A DNA stretch of 29,501 bases from Suilimivivens sp964402925 (GCA_964402925.1 CAYOED010000046.1:1-29501); one strand, 5' to 3'. Counted from the stretch's first letter, positions 6,924-15,674 are shown. Made by a program: numbers and translations. Notes: a model not told the origin generated them from the letters alone.

Positions 6924-6957
6924 GCCTGGTGAGGGAATGTCCGGGCGTTATTTTGTT
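6924..6957 (+). terminator. Riboswitch expression-platform terminator
   Basis: GCCTGG (6924-6929) pairs with CCGGGC (6941-6946), one G-U, followed by GTTATTTTGTTT. GTCTGG (6915-6920) inside the aptamer's 3' domain can pair with the same 3' arm, which offers a direct way for ligand binding to compete with termination. By the known logic of this class, high ZMP should favour readthrough. The competition is inferred, not tested. Confidence 0.65.
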
Positions 6958-6996
6958 TCCCAAATTATATGTTGTAAAATAGGAATGGAGGATGAG

Positions 6997-7710
6997 ATGA
7001 ACATGTTATCACTTGCGCGGGAACTTTCGGATAATGCATATCCGGGAAGAGGTATCGTCATTGGTAAGTCAAAGGATGGTACGAAGGCTGTAACAGCTTA
7101 CTTTATTATGGGGAGAAGTTCTAACAGCCGTAACCGTATTTTTGCGGTAGAAGGGGAGGGAATCAGGACGGAAGCTTTTGATCCGTCTAAATTAGAGGAT
7201 CCCAGTCTGATCATTTACGCACCGGTGAGAGTGCTGGACCACATGACGATTGTTACAAACGGGGATCAGACAGATACTGCTTATGACGGATTGAAAAAAG
7301 GTCTGACCTTTGAGCAGTCATTGCGGAGCCGGGAATTTGAACCGGATGCACCCAATTATACCCCCAGAATATCAGGTCTTATGAATGTAAAAGACGGAAA
7401 ATACGATTATGTGATGTCCATTTTAAAAAGTAACAATGGTAATCCTAAAGGCTGCAATAGATATACTTATGCTTACGAGAATCCTACGGCGGGAGAAGGG
7501 CATTTCATACATACTTATATGCATGACGGAAATCCTCTACCGAGTTTTGAAGGCGAGCCAAAACTTGTGGAGATAGAAGGAACCATTGATGAGTTTACAG
7601 ACAAAATCTGGAACAGTTTAAATGAGGACAATAAGGTATCTTTGTTTGTAAGGTATATTGACATTGAAACAGGCAGATACGAGACACGTATTGTAAACAA
7701 AAATAAATAA
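6997..7710 (+). CDS. purO: IMP cyclohydrolase, PurO (archaeal-type, Ntn-fold)
   Basis: A 237-residue enzyme predicted to close FAICAR to IMP, the last step of de novo purine synthesis. The start at 6997 is chosen for GGAGG at 6987-6991 with 5-nt spacing; 7003 is a weaker alternative. Family-like features are ARELSDNAYPGRGIVIG near the N-terminus, AYFIMGRSSNSRNRIF (~30-45), and the later VRYIDIETGRYETRIV. It matches the PF07826/PurO family rather than the MGS-like domain of PurH, so it is a non-homologous replacement for PurH's N-terminal half. It is followed 36 bp later by the AICAR transformylase that makes its substrate, and both are under the ZTP riboswitch. Confidence 0.88.
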   Translation: MNMLSLARELSDNAYPGRGIVIGKSKDGTKAVTAYFIMGRSSNSRNRIFAVEGEGIRTEAFDPSKLEDPSLIIYAPVRVLDHMTIVTNGDQTDTAYDGLKKGLTFEQSLRSREFEPDAPNYTPRISGLMNVKDGKYDYVMSILKSNNGNPKGCNRYTYAYENPTAGEGHFIHTYMHDGNPLPSFEGEPKLVEIEGTIDEFTDKIWNSLNEDNKVSLFVRYIDIETGRYETRIVNKNK

Positions 7711-7746
7711 TTCTGAACGCAGATTCAGCGTAGAAATGAGGAAAAT

Positions 7747-8925
7747 ATGAATGAGATTCAATTAAAATACGGATGCAACCCGAACCAGAAACCTTCCAGG
7801 ATTTTTATGGAGGATGGAAGTGAACTTCCTGTTACGGTGTTAAATGGTAAGCCCGGATATATTAATTTTTTGGATGCTTTTAACGGATGGCAGTTGGTAA
7901 AGGAATTGAAGGAGGCAACCGGGCTTCCGGCAGCTACCTCTTTTAAACATGTTTCCCCGGCAGGGGCAGCAGTGGGTCTGCCGCTTACACAGACCCTTGC
8001 GAAGATTTACTGGGTGGATGACTTGGGAGAACTCTCGCCCCTTGCCTGCGCGTATGCAAGAGCAAGAGGCGCAGACAGGATGTCTTCCTTCGGAGATTTC
8101 ATTGCTTTGTCCGATGTGTGCGATGCAGATACCGCAAGGCTGATCAAGCGGGAGGTGTCTGACGGTGTGATCGCACCGGGATACACTGAAGAAGCAATGG
8201 AACTTTTGAAAGCAAAGAAAAAGGGCAACTATAATATTATTCAGATAGATCCTTCCTATGTGCCGGCACCCGTTGAGAGAAAGCAGGTGTACGGAATTAC
8301 CTTTGAACAGGGCAGAAATGAACTGGATATAAACGGCGATCTGCTTTCCAATCTTGTGACAAAGAATAAGGAATTGCCGGAATCTGCTTTAATTGATATG
8401 AAGATTGCTCTGATTACGCTTAAGTATACGCAGTCCAATTCCGTCTGCTATGTAAAGGGCGGACAGGCAATCGGGATCGGTGCAGGACAGCAGTCCAGAG
8501 TTCACTGTACCAGACTGGCAGGTCAGAAAGCGGATAACTGGTATCTGCGTCAGGCGCCTAAGGTACTGGATCTTCAGTTTGTGGATACACTGGGGCGTGC
8601 CGACAGGGATAATACCATTGATGTTTATATTGGAGATGAATATGAAGATGTACTCCGTGAAGGTGAGTGGCAGAAACGCTTTAAGGTAAAGCCGTCCGTT
8701 TTTACAAGAGAGGAAAAGCGGGCATGGCTGGATGGAAATCAGGATGTGACGCTTGGATCGGATGCCTTTTTCCCATTTTCAGATAACATTGAAAGAGCGT
8801 ATAAGAGCGGTGTGAAATACATTGCCCAGCCCGGCGGATCAGTGCGTGATGACCTCGTGATAGAATGCTGTGATAAGTACGATATGGTAATGGCATTTAC
8901 TGGAATCAGATTATTTCATCATTAA
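7747..8925 (+). CDS. purH: Stand-alone AICAR transformylase (PurH C-terminal domain only)
   Basis: A 392-residue phosphoribosylaminoimidazolecarboxamide formyltransferase that uses 10-formyl-tetrahydrofolate to turn ZMP into FAICAR. The KH catalytic pair is Lys67-His68 in SFKHVSPAGAAV; YTQSNSVCYVKGGQAIGIG and AGQQSRVHCTRLA are strongly PurH-like, and the C-terminus carries the SDAFFPFSDNIERA and QPGGSVRDD motifs. Bifunctional PurH is ~520 residues; the missing N-terminal cyclohydrolase is supplied by the preceding PurO. RBS GAGGAAAAT precedes the ATG. As ZMP is both its substrate and the riboswitch ligand, the operon senses its own substrate. A terminator follows the stop at once. Confidence 0.95.
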   Translation: MNEIQLKYGCNPNQKPSRIFMEDGSELPVTVLNGKPGYINFLDAFNGWQLVKELKEATGLPAATSFKHVSPAGAAVGLPLTQTLAKIYWVDDLGELSPLACAYARARGADRMSSFGDFIALSDVCDADTARLIKREVSDGVIAPGYTEEAMELLKAKKKGNYNIIQIDPSYVPAPVERKQVYGITFEQGRNELDINGDLLSNLVTKNKELPESALIDMKIALITLKYTQSNSVCYVKGGQAIGIGAGQQSRVHCTRLAGQKADNWYLRQAPKVLDLQFVDTLGRADRDNTIDVYIGDEYEDVLREGEWQKRFKVKPSVFTREEKRAWLDGNQDVTLGSDAFFPFSDNIERAYKSGVKYIAQPGGSVRDDLVIECCDKYDMVMAFTGIRLFHH

Positions 8926-8952
8926 AAAAGAACACGAAAGTGTTCTTTTTTT
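8925..8952 (+). terminator. Terminator of the purO-purH' operon
   Basis: AAAAAGAACAC (8925-8935), a GAAA tetraloop, then GTGTTCTTTTTTT. Strong intrinsic terminator starting at the last base of the stop codon. Confidence 0.9.
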
Positions 8953-9033
8953 ATAATTGCTGGCATTATTCCAAATAAAAGATTAATATAAGAGTAATGA
9001 AATTAACAGACGGTAAGGTAGATAGGGCGGAAC

Positions 9034-10080
9034 ATGGAGAAAAAAAATAAACGAAAAGTAATTCATAGGCAGATAATTGTATTTTCTGTTCTTATTTCAG
9101 CAATGGTAGTTATGACTTTATCCAGTTTGACTTATGTGGGAAAGTGGGCGGATGAGGCATGGGAAGCAACTGATAAATCATATGAGCAGTTTGAGAGGCA
9201 TTATGTTTTAATTTCGGACTCAGATGAGGAAATTTTTTGGGGAAAAATTTATGAAGCGGCAAGAAAATATGGAGAGGAAGAGAGAGTCTATCTGGAGTGG
9301 GGTGGCAGAGAACTCACCATGGACTATTTAAAAGAGGAATTACTGAAAATAGCAATTGCGTCCAATGTGGATGGAATTGTATTGGAGGGCGATGGAAGTG
9401 AAGAAATCCGGGAATTAATTGATGAAGCAGTCGATCATGGAATACCGGTTGTAGCAGTGATGGCGGACAGCTATGACAGCAAAAGACAGAGTTTTGTCGG
9501 GATTGGAAATCATGATCTGGGGCGTGAATATGGAAGGCAGATTATCCGAGTTGCAAATAAGAACACAGAAGATGCACTGATTCTGCTGGATACATCAGTG
9601 GAAGATAGCGGGCAGAATCTCGTTTATAATGGGATAAAAGACACTCTGGAAAATGAAGGTAATCATTTGAATCTGGAATTGAAAACATTGGCGATTAATG
9701 AGGATTCTCCTTTTGGAGAGGAGGAAGCAATTCGTAGGCTTTTTCTGAACAGAGAAGAGCTTCCCGAAATCATTGTCTGTCTGAATGAAAAAAATACCAT
9801 TAGTGCCTACCAAGCGGCTATTGATTATAATCTTGTAGGGGAGGTTAAAATAATTGGTTACTCTGATGCTGATATTATTCTAAGCGCAATAAACAGGAAT
9901 GTAATAGCGGCGGCAATTGTGGTGGATACAAAGCAGATAGGAAGTAGCTGTATGAAAGCATTGGATGAATATATTGAGACTGGTCATGTGAATGACTTTT
10001 TTACCGTGGATGTGAACGTTATTACCTCAAATAATGTGGAAGGATATCTTAAAAATGCTGAGAAACAGGATGAAGAATAG
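9034..10080 (+). CDS. Membrane-anchored periplasmic-binding-type sugar sensor protein
   Basis: A 348-residue protein with one N-terminal membrane segment (~13-35, no lipobox, no clear cleavage site) and an extracellular type-1 periplasmic-binding/LacI-like fold: DGIVLEG (~113), GIPVVAVM (~140), GIGNHDLGREYGRQI (~160-174), then IICLNEKNT- and IIGYSD-type strands. It is most likely the ligand-binding partner of the histidine kinase next door, whose gene it overlaps by 26 bp. The arrangement resembles the XylFII-LytS pair described in Clostridium beijerinckii, where a xylose-binding protein activates its kinase. The upstream promoter is unclear; only a TATAAG at 8987-8992 was seen. The RBS AGGGCGG is modest. 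Which sugar it binds is unknown. Confidence 0.82.
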   Translation: MEKKNKRKVIHRQIIVFSVLISAMVVMTLSSLTYVGKWADEAWEATDKSYEQFERHYVLISDSDEEIFWGKIYEAARKYGEEERVYLEWGGRELTMDYLKEELLKIAIASNVDGIVLEGDGSEEIRELIDEAVDHGIPVVAVMADSYDSKRQSFVGIGNHDLGREYGRQIIRVANKNTEDALILLDTSVEDSGQNLVYNGIKDTLENEGNHLNLELKTLAINEDSPFGEEEAIRRLFLNREELPEIIVCLNEKNTISAYQAAIDYNLVGEVKIIGYSDADIILSAINRNVIAAAIVVDTKQIGSSCMKALDEYIETGHVNDFFTVDVNVITSNNVEGYLKNAEKQDEE

Positions 10081-11548
10081 GAAAGATATTTTTATTAGTA
10101 TTCAGACGAAATTACTCTTTGTTTTTTTGCTGATTGCTTTGACTATCCTTGGAACGAATCTGTATATTTATATTAATATTAATAAAATGATTGCCAACAT
10201 TGATAGTGTATATGAAAGTAACGCTATGCTGAATGAACTGCAGAACAGGCTGACACTGATACATCGGTATATGGAGAATTTTCTTGATACAAAAGATACA
10301 GAGGCCATTGAAGGATATCTTCGTAATGAGCAGGAATACTACAACCAGTTGGAAAATCTGAATGAAAGAATTCTGAATGATGCCAAGATGATTGCAGAAA
10401 AAAACATCTACAATATGTCGTTGTCGTATCTGGAAATTACAGATAAAGCAATTGAGGCAAAGAGAGGACGGAATGTAGCAAAATACAGGGAATATTATGG
10501 TGATGCGGATGAATTGTATGATTATTTAAATTCCTGCGTATATAGTTTAAATAATCAGCAGTTCAAAAATAATTCAGATAATTATGAAATGTTGTTTTCT
10601 GCATTGAAATATTCAGAAACATCTAATCTGCTTATCCTCTGCATGGTCAGTGCATTAAACGGGGTACTGATTGTGTTCCTGACAAAAGGTATTACAAATC
10701 CGCTTAAAGAGTTGGTCAAAGCAGCGAATGAAGTAGCAAATGGCAGATTGGATCTGGAATTGCAGGAAAAATACACCCATGATGAAGTAGGCATCGTGAC
10801 GAATGCGTTTATTCAAATGGTGAAGAGTTTGAAGAAATATATTGAGCAAATTAGAAAGAGTATGGAACTGGAAAGTGCAATGAAAGAAAAGCAACTTATG
10901 ATGGAGACGCATTTGCGGGATGCCCAGCTTAATTATCTTCGGGCACAGATCAATCCTCATTTTTTGTTTAATACCTTGAATGCAGGTGCCCAGCTTGCTA
11001 TGATGGAAGGGGCAGACAGGACCTATCAATATGTGCAGAATGTAGCTGATTTTTTCAGGTACAATGTAAAGAAAAATCATGATATGGCAACACTTAGAGA
11101 AGAAATTGAATTGGTGGATAATTATATATACATTATAAATGTAAGATTTTCAGGAGAAATTAATTTTAAGAAGAAAATAGACGAGGAATTGATTAATGTG
11201 AAGATACCGAGTATGATTCTGCAACCGATTGTGGAAAACTGCATTAATCATGGTATCAAGGGTATTGCATGGGAAAATCGTATTGAGCTTTCTATATATG
11301 ATGAGGGCGGTAATGTATGTATCAGCGTGCGTGATAATGGCGTAGGAATGAGCAAAGAGAAAATTGAGAGGATCCTACATAGAAAGCAAGAAGAAACAGA
11401 TTTGAAGGATGCCATGAATGGGGTCGGTCTGGATAATGTAATTGTCAGGCTCCGTTTGTTTTTTGACAGGGAAGATGTAATTGAAATCACAAGTGCGGGA
11501 CAGGATATGGGAACGGAAGTTGCCATACATATTCCATTAGAGGTGTAA
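10055..11548 (+). CDS. Sensor histidine kinase, YesM/LytS-like (His_kinase PF06580 type)
   Basis: About 497 residues from ATG 10055, chosen for GGAAGGA ~10 nt upstream; 10034 and 10070 are alternatives. Order: TM1 (~17-40), a helical extracellular region of ~150 residues, TM2 (191-211), HAMP (~212-265), a short coiled coil, then the phosphoacceptor block LRAQINPHFLFNTLN with His302, an N box PIVENCINHGIKG (391-403) and a G box DNGVGM (427-432), ending GVGLDN. The extracellular part looks like a helical bundle, not a sugar-binding fold, so ligand recognition probably comes from the upstream binding protein. It overlaps that gene and lies 2 bp before the response regulator, so expression is coupled. 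Confidence 0.92.
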   Translation: MLRNRMKNRKDIFISIQTKLLFVFLLIALTILGTNLYIYININKMIANIDSVYESNAMLNELQNRLTLIHRYMENFLDTKDTEAIEGYLRNEQEYYNQLENLNERILNDAKMIAEKNIYNMSLSYLEITDKAIEAKRGRNVAKYREYYGDADELYDYLNSCVYSLNNQQFKNNSDNYEMLFSALKYSETSNLLILCMVSALNGVLIVFLTKGITNPLKELVKAANEVANGRLDLELQEKYTHDEVGIVTNAFIQMVKSLKKYIEQIRKSMELESAMKEKQLMMETHLRDAQLNYLRAQINPHFLFNTLNAGAQLAMMEGADRTYQYVQNVADFFRYNVKKNHDMATLREEIELVDNYIYIINVRFSGEINFKKKIDEELINVKIPSMILQPIVENCINHGIKGIAWENRIELSIYDEGGNVCISVRDNGVGMSKEKIERILHRKQEETDLKDAMNGVGLDNVIVRLRLFFDREDVIEITSAGQDMGTEVAIHIPLEV

Positions 11549-11550
11549 AA

Positions 11551-13155
11551 ATGTATAAAATTATGATTGCAGATGATGAAGGAATTGTAATAGATGCTTT
11601 AAAGTTCATTATCAAGAAGAATTTTGGTGATTCATGCCTGATAGAATCGGCTAAAACCGGAAGAAGTGTGATAGAGCTTGCAGAAAATTTCAGACCGGAC
11701 ATTGCGTTTATGGATATACATATGCCCGGTATTAATGGAATTGAAGCAATGAAAGAGATTCAAAAGAATAATAAGAATATAATTTTCATTGTTGTCTCCG
11801 CATACGATAAGTTCGACTACGCGAAGGAAGCAATCGGTCTGGGAGTTATGGATTATGTGAATAAACCGATTGATAAAAAAAATATTGTGTCACTTCTGCA
11901 GAAGGCAATGGAAAAAACTGACCTTGAAAAAAAGAAAAGGAGCAATGATCTTCTTATAAAAGAGAAGCTGGAAACAGTCATACCGATTATTGAAAGCGGT
12001 ATGATTTATTCCGTCCTTTTTCAGGAAAATTACACAGAAGAGGCAGATAATTTTAAAAATCTGCTCGGAATCAAGGAAGACGACGGGTATATGATGGTAA
12101 TTGAATATGGGGATACGGATGAAGGCGGTCATCTGACAAATGCTATAGGTGCCAGTGTAAGGCTGCAGTCTAATTATATAAGACTTAGGGAAACTGTTAA
12201 AGAATTTTTTCCGGGAATAATAGGACCTATGATGGCAAACGCGGTAATCATATTTGTTCCATGTGTTGAGAAAAGCGCACGGAATGAGTACGAGGAGAGA
12301 GTGGAAATTATAGAAAATGCCAGAAAAATGATTCGAAAACTGGAGAAAGATATTGATGCGCAGTTCAGAGTTGGAATCGGATCTGTCAAGAAACTGGATG
12401 AAGCGGACATGTCGTATGCAGAAGCTGTCAATGCACTCCGCCATACTACCGGAAGTGTAGCGCACATTGAGGATGTTACTATAAAAAGCAGATATGAAGA
12501 TGATTATCCAATTCAAAGCGAACGGAAATTGTTTGATCTTGTCCAGAGGGGAGATGTTACAGGAACTGTATCTGTGGCAAGCAGTTTTTTTGATTGGATG
12601 GTGAATCGGTATGCAGATGCAATTATGGATATAAAACTAAAGGTATTGGAGCTTATCTTGCGTGCGGAGAGGATTTCCTTTGAAAGTGGTGGGAGTACAT
12701 ATCGCTTTGAGGCGCGGCATGATTATCTCACGGTTTTGTTTGATATTAAGAATTATGAGGAATTGCGTTCGTGGTTCCTTTCCAAGATCAGGGAGGCAAC
12801 CAGAAATGTGTCCGGAAATAAGGAAAAGGCCTCAATCAGTTTAGTGGAGAAGGCAAAGGCGTTTATTGACAGCAATTATTTTAAGGATATATCTCTGGAT
12901 GAGGTTTCCAGGGAAATTAATATCAGCCCCTATTACTTCAGCAAATTGTTTAAAGAAGAGACAGGAGGTAATTTTATAGATTATGTCACAACAGTTCGGA
13001 TGGAAAAGGCGAAGGAACTGCTTTGCACGACAAATAAAAGCATGAAAGAAATATGCAGTGAAGTAGGATATTCGGATCCGAACTATTTCAGCCGTTCCTT
13101 TAAAAAGAATGTAGGAATAACACCTACTGAGTATAAGGAGGAAAACAATGTGTAA
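11551..13155 (+). CDS. Response regulator, REC plus AraC-type DNA-binding domain (YesN-like)
   Basis: A 534-residue transcription regulator. The N-terminal receiver domain has acidic Asp8-Asp9, phosphoacceptor Asp55 in FMDIHMPG, Ser83 and Lys105 (NKP). A long middle region (~120-425) is typical of YesN-type regulators. The C-terminal AraC pair of helix-turn-helices is at ~430-531, with ISLDEVSREINISPYYFSKLFK and MKEICSEVGYSDPNYFSRSFKK. It is expected to activate the downstream transporter operon when phosphorylated by the kinase. Its stop overlaps the next gene by 8 bp, and the downstream gene's AAGGAGG lies inside it. Confidence 0.95.
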   Translation: MYKIMIADDEGIVIDALKFIIKKNFGDSCLIESAKTGRSVIELAENFRPDIAFMDIHMPGINGIEAMKEIQKNNKNIIFIVVSAYDKFDYAKEAIGLGVMDYVNKPIDKKNIVSLLQKAMEKTDLEKKKRSNDLLIKEKLETVIPIIESGMIYSVLFQENYTEEADNFKNLLGIKEDDGYMMVIEYGDTDEGGHLTNAIGASVRLQSNYIRLRETVKEFFPGIIGPMMANAVIIFVPCVEKSARNEYEERVEIIENARKMIRKLEKDIDAQFRVGIGSVKKLDEADMSYAEAVNALRHTTGSVAHIEDVTIKSRYEDDYPIQSERKLFDLVQRGDVTGTVSVASSFFDWMVNRYADAIMDIKLKVLELILRAERISFESGGSTYRFEARHDYLTVLFDIKNYEELRSWFLSKIREATRNVSGNKEKASISLVEKAKAFIDSNYFKDISLDEVSREINISPYYFSKLFKEETGGNFIDYVTTVRMEKAKELLCTTNKSMKEICSEVGYSDPNYFSRSFKKNVGITPTEYKEENNV

Positions 13156-14188
13156 TCTATGTAAAGTGTTTATGGTCATGGCAATCGCCGCGCTGCTTGT
13201 CGGCTGTAACGAAGTGGAAAATACCCGGCAAATAGATGAAGAGGAAGAAGTAAAGATACAGATAGGCATGATTTTTGATAATTTTGTCATGGAACGATGG
13301 CTGAGAGACAGAGATGTATTTGTGTCTACTGCCAAGGAATTAGGTGCAGAGGTAAATGTACAGAATGCAAACAGCAGTGTAGAAGAACAAATTGATTTGA
13401 TAGAATATTTCATAAAAAAGAAAGTAGATATAATCGTAATTATTCCAATTGATTCGCAGCCTCTTTTAGGGCCAATTAAAAAAGCACAGGAAGAGGGCAT
13501 AAAAGTGGTTTCTTATGACCGTCTTGTCGTAGGAGCAGAACCGGATTTATTTATCTCATTCGATAATACAAAAGTGGGGACACTAATGGGGAAGGCCATA
13601 GGTGAGAAATTGGAAGAAGGCGATAAAGTCTTAATGATATGCGGGCCTGAAACGGATAATAACGCAATTGAGGTTCAGAATGGCTTCCGGGAGATAATGA
13701 ATTTGAAGAAGATAGAAATTCTGGACATTTACCATGCAGATGGATGGAAGCCGGAATATGCGGCAATGTATGTAAGGCAGAACAGCGATCGAGTTCATGA
13801 AGTAAAAGGCATTATGTGCGGAAATGACAATCTGGCAGGACAGGTGATCGGTGTCCTTGCAGAGCAGAGGCTGGCAGGAGAAATTTATGTGACGGGCCAG
13901 GATGCCGACCTGGCGGCATGCCAGAGGATTGTAGAAGGTACGCAGTATATGACTGTCTATAAATCCATTGAAAAGATGGCGGCAAAGGCAGCAAAGGTCA
14001 CGGTGGATTTAGCGGAAAATAATGATTTTGAATATAGTTTATATCTGACAGAAGACGGAAAACAGATTCCTTATATCATGATGGAGCCTGTAGCAGTATA
14101 TGTAGACAACATACAGGATGTCATTATAGACAGCGGATTTCATTTAAAAGAGGATGTATATTTAAACCGTCCGGAACTTCTGGAATAG
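13148..14188 (+). CDS. XylF-like sugar-binding lipoprotein
   Basis: A 346-residue type-1 periplasmic binding protein with a short signal peptide and lipobox LVGC (Cys20). The XylF/RbsB fold is evident in VDIIVIIPIDSQPLL, GIKVVSYDRLV, ICGPETDNNA, GIMCGNDNLAGQVIGVL and VTGQDADLAACQRIVEG. It is translationally coupled to the two-component genes (8-bp overlap), not to the transporter, which has its own promoter and binding protein. It may therefore be a sensory binding protein for the kinase or the chemoreceptor, or an additional transporter component. RBS AAGGAGG is 6 nt before the ATG. It is shorter and more diverged than the ChvE-like protein that follows. Confidence 0.87.
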   Translation: MCNLCKVFMVMAIAALLVGCNEVENTRQIDEEEEVKIQIGMIFDNFVMERWLRDRDVFVSTAKELGAEVNVQNANSSVEEQIDLIEYFIKKKVDIIVIIPIDSQPLLGPIKKAQEEGIKVVSYDRLVVGAEPDLFISFDNTKVGTLMGKAIGEKLEEGDKVLMICGPETDNNAIEVQNGFREIMNLKKIEILDIYHADGWKPEYAAMYVRQNSDRVHEVKGIMCGNDNLAGQVIGVLAEQRLAGEIYVTGQDADLAACQRIVEGTQYMTVYKSIEKMAAKAAKVTVDLAENNDFEYSLYLTEDGKQIPYIMMEPVAVYVDNIQDVIIDSGFHLKEDVYLNRPELLE

Positions 14189-14230
14189 CATTTTTTTAAC
14201 TATAGCAACAAAAAGAACAAAAAGATGCTA
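14186..14230 (+). other. Long AT-rich inverted repeat after the XylF-like gene
   Basis: From the TAG stop, 14186-14197 pairs with 14219-14230 (11 of 12 positions, ends TAGCAT/ATGCTA) around a 21-nt loop. No T tract follows the 3' arm, so it is not a good intrinsic terminator. It may be a weak mRNA 3' structure; readthrough into chvE is possible. Confidence 0.35.
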
Positions 14231-14283
14231 ATGCTGAATTTTTGGTTGTAAAAGTGCATAAAAATATGAAGAGTAAAACAAAG

Positions 14284-14332
14284 ATTTTTGGCAATGTATG
14301 TGCTATAGTAATATATGTAACGTGAAGTTACA
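14284..14332 (+). promoter_or_regulatory. Promoter and dyad upstream of the chvE-like gene
   Basis: TGC-TATAGT (14301-14309) is an extended -10; the -35 is weak, as expected for an activated promoter. A perfect dyad TGTAAC-5-GTTACA (14316-14332) covers the likely start site and could be an operator or a 5' hairpin. ATTTTTGG occurs twice upstream (14238-14245 and 14284-14291), 46 bp apart, possible direct-repeat sites for the AraC-type response regulator. The promoter explains how the binding protein can be made without the regulator genes. Confidence 0.45.
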
Positions 14333-14365
14333 AAAATATTTCCATTAAGGGAGGATGCATTAAAG

Positions 14366-15553
14366 ATGAAAAAGAAATTATTAAGCCTCATCCTTGTGGC
14401 ATCAATGGCAGCATCAATGCTGGTAGGATGCGGAGGCAAGGACACAACTGAAACTGTTAATGATGCACCTGCAACTGACGTAGCAGCAACTGACGACTCA
14501 GCACCGGCAGGCAATGACGGCGCAGCATCAGGGGATCTTCAGGTAGGTATCGTACTTCCTACGAAGGATGAGCCCAGATGGTTACAGGATCAGGCACAGT
14601 TTGAAAGCATTTTAGGTGATGCCGGCTTTACAAATCAGGTATTATTCAGCCAGGGATCTTCCGCAACTGAAAAGACTAACGTAGAAACACTGGTTTCCCA
14701 AGGCATTGATGTTCTTATCATCTGTGCACAAGACGCGTCTGCAGCAGCAGCAGCAGTAGAAGCAGCTAAGGCGGAAGGCGTAACTGTTATCGCATATGAC
14801 AGATTGATTACAGGCACAGATGCAGTTGACTACTATGTAACATTTGACAGCTTCTCAGTAGGTGTTGCACAGGGTCAGTATCTGATTGACAATGCACCTG
14901 CAGGAAGTGGTATTCCTCTTTACTTATATTCAGGTGCTGCAACAGACAACAACGCATTTATTTTCTTTGCAGGCGCGTGGAGCGTTCTTCAGCCCAAGAT
15001 TGCTGATGGCACATTTGTAATCGCTAACTCCTCTGAGGCAGTTGCATTACAGGACAAGGCAGAGCTTACTCGTGACGAAGAAGCAGCAATCATCGGACAG
15101 ATTACAACAGACTGGGATTTCAACGTTGCTAAATCTAAAGCTGAGGCACACTTGACAGCAGCAAGCGCTGATATGAAGGGTGATGTTGTTGTACTTGGTC
15201 CTAACGATGGTACCGCACGTTCTATCGCAGACGTATTTGCAACAGACAAGGATGTAACAAGCTACATTGTAACAGGTCAGGACGCTGAGAAAGCATCTGT
15301 TCAGTATGTGATCGATGGCAAGCAGTCCATGACAATATTCAAGGATACACGTGTACTTGCAGCTGACTCCGTTGCTATGGCAGTAGCTATCTTAGGCGGT
15401 CAGACACCGACTACAGACTCAACTTATGACAATGGAGTGATAGAGGTACCTTCTAAGCAGACTGATATCGTAGTTGTAACGCAGGACAACGTTAAGGCAG
15501 CACTTATTGATTCCGAATATTATGACGCATCCGAATTTACCGGATTAGAATAA
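14366..15553 (+). CDS. chvE: Multiple-monosaccharide ABC transporter substrate-binding lipoprotein (ChvE-like)
   Basis: A 395-residue lipoprotein: basic MKKK, hydrophobic stretch, lipobox LVGC (Cys22), then a low-complexity Ala/Asp/Thr linker (~24-56) and a type-1 sugar-binding domain with IVLPTKDEPRWLQDQ, VIAYDRLITGTDAVDYYVTFD, GAATDNNAF and VTGQDAEKASVQYVIDGKQSMTI. The DNA shows strong preference for a few codons (GCA for Ala, including five in tandem), as in highly expressed genes. GGGAGG precedes the start. With the following ATPase and permease it makes a GguAB/ChvE-type importer; ChvE proteins accept several aldoses (glucose, galactose, arabinose, xylose), so specificity is uncertain. 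Confidence 0.92.
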   Translation: MKKKLLSLILVASMAASMLVGCGGKDTTETVNDAPATDVAATDDSAPAGNDGAASGDLQVGIVLPTKDEPRWLQDQAQFESILGDAGFTNQVLFSQGSSATEKTNVETLVSQGIDVLIICAQDASAAAAAVEAAKAEGVTVIAYDRLITGTDAVDYYVTFDSFSVGVAQGQYLIDNAPAGSGIPLYLYSGAATDNNAFIFFAGAWSVLQPKIADGTFVIANSSEAVALQDKAELTRDEEAAIIGQITTDWDFNVAKSKAEAHLTAASADMKGDVVVLGPNDGTARSIADVFATDKDVTSYIVTGQDAEKASVQYVIDGKQSMTIFKDTRVLAADSVAMAVAILGGQTPTTDSTYDNGVIEVPSKQTDIVVVTQDNVKAALIDSEYYDASEFTGLE

Positions 15554-15586
15554 TTTGTAATTAATAATCAGTTAACAATTTGACAG

Positions 15587-15623
15587 GGTCGGCTTTAAAT
15601 AGTAACGTTTAAAGCCGACCTTT
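15587..15623 (+). terminator. Attenuating hairpin between chvE-like gene and ATPase gene
   Basis: A perfect 13-bp stem, GGTCGGCTTTAAA (15587-15599) with its complement (15608-15620), 8-nt loop, followed by only TTTC. The short T run suggests partial termination or 3'-end protection, which would give excess binding protein relative to ATPase and permease. No separate promoter was seen before 15675. Confidence 0.75.
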
Positions 15624-15674
15624 CAATAACAAAAGGGGTGAAAGTCCTCTTATATTTTGAGAAGGAGGCAGGGC

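Noticed and set aside
6889..6996. Start of the PurO gene at 6889
   Set aside because: The codons lie inside the ZTP aptamer and its terminator; a GGAGG-led ATG exists at 6997.
11890..12516. 208-codon minus-strand frame inside the response regulator
   Set aside because: Shadow frame; hydrophobic, Cys/Phe-rich translation with no start signal, opposite an intact regulator gene.
14730..14775. Tandem GCA repeats as a microsatellite
   Set aside because: They are in-frame Ala codons of the binding protein and match its overall GCA preference.
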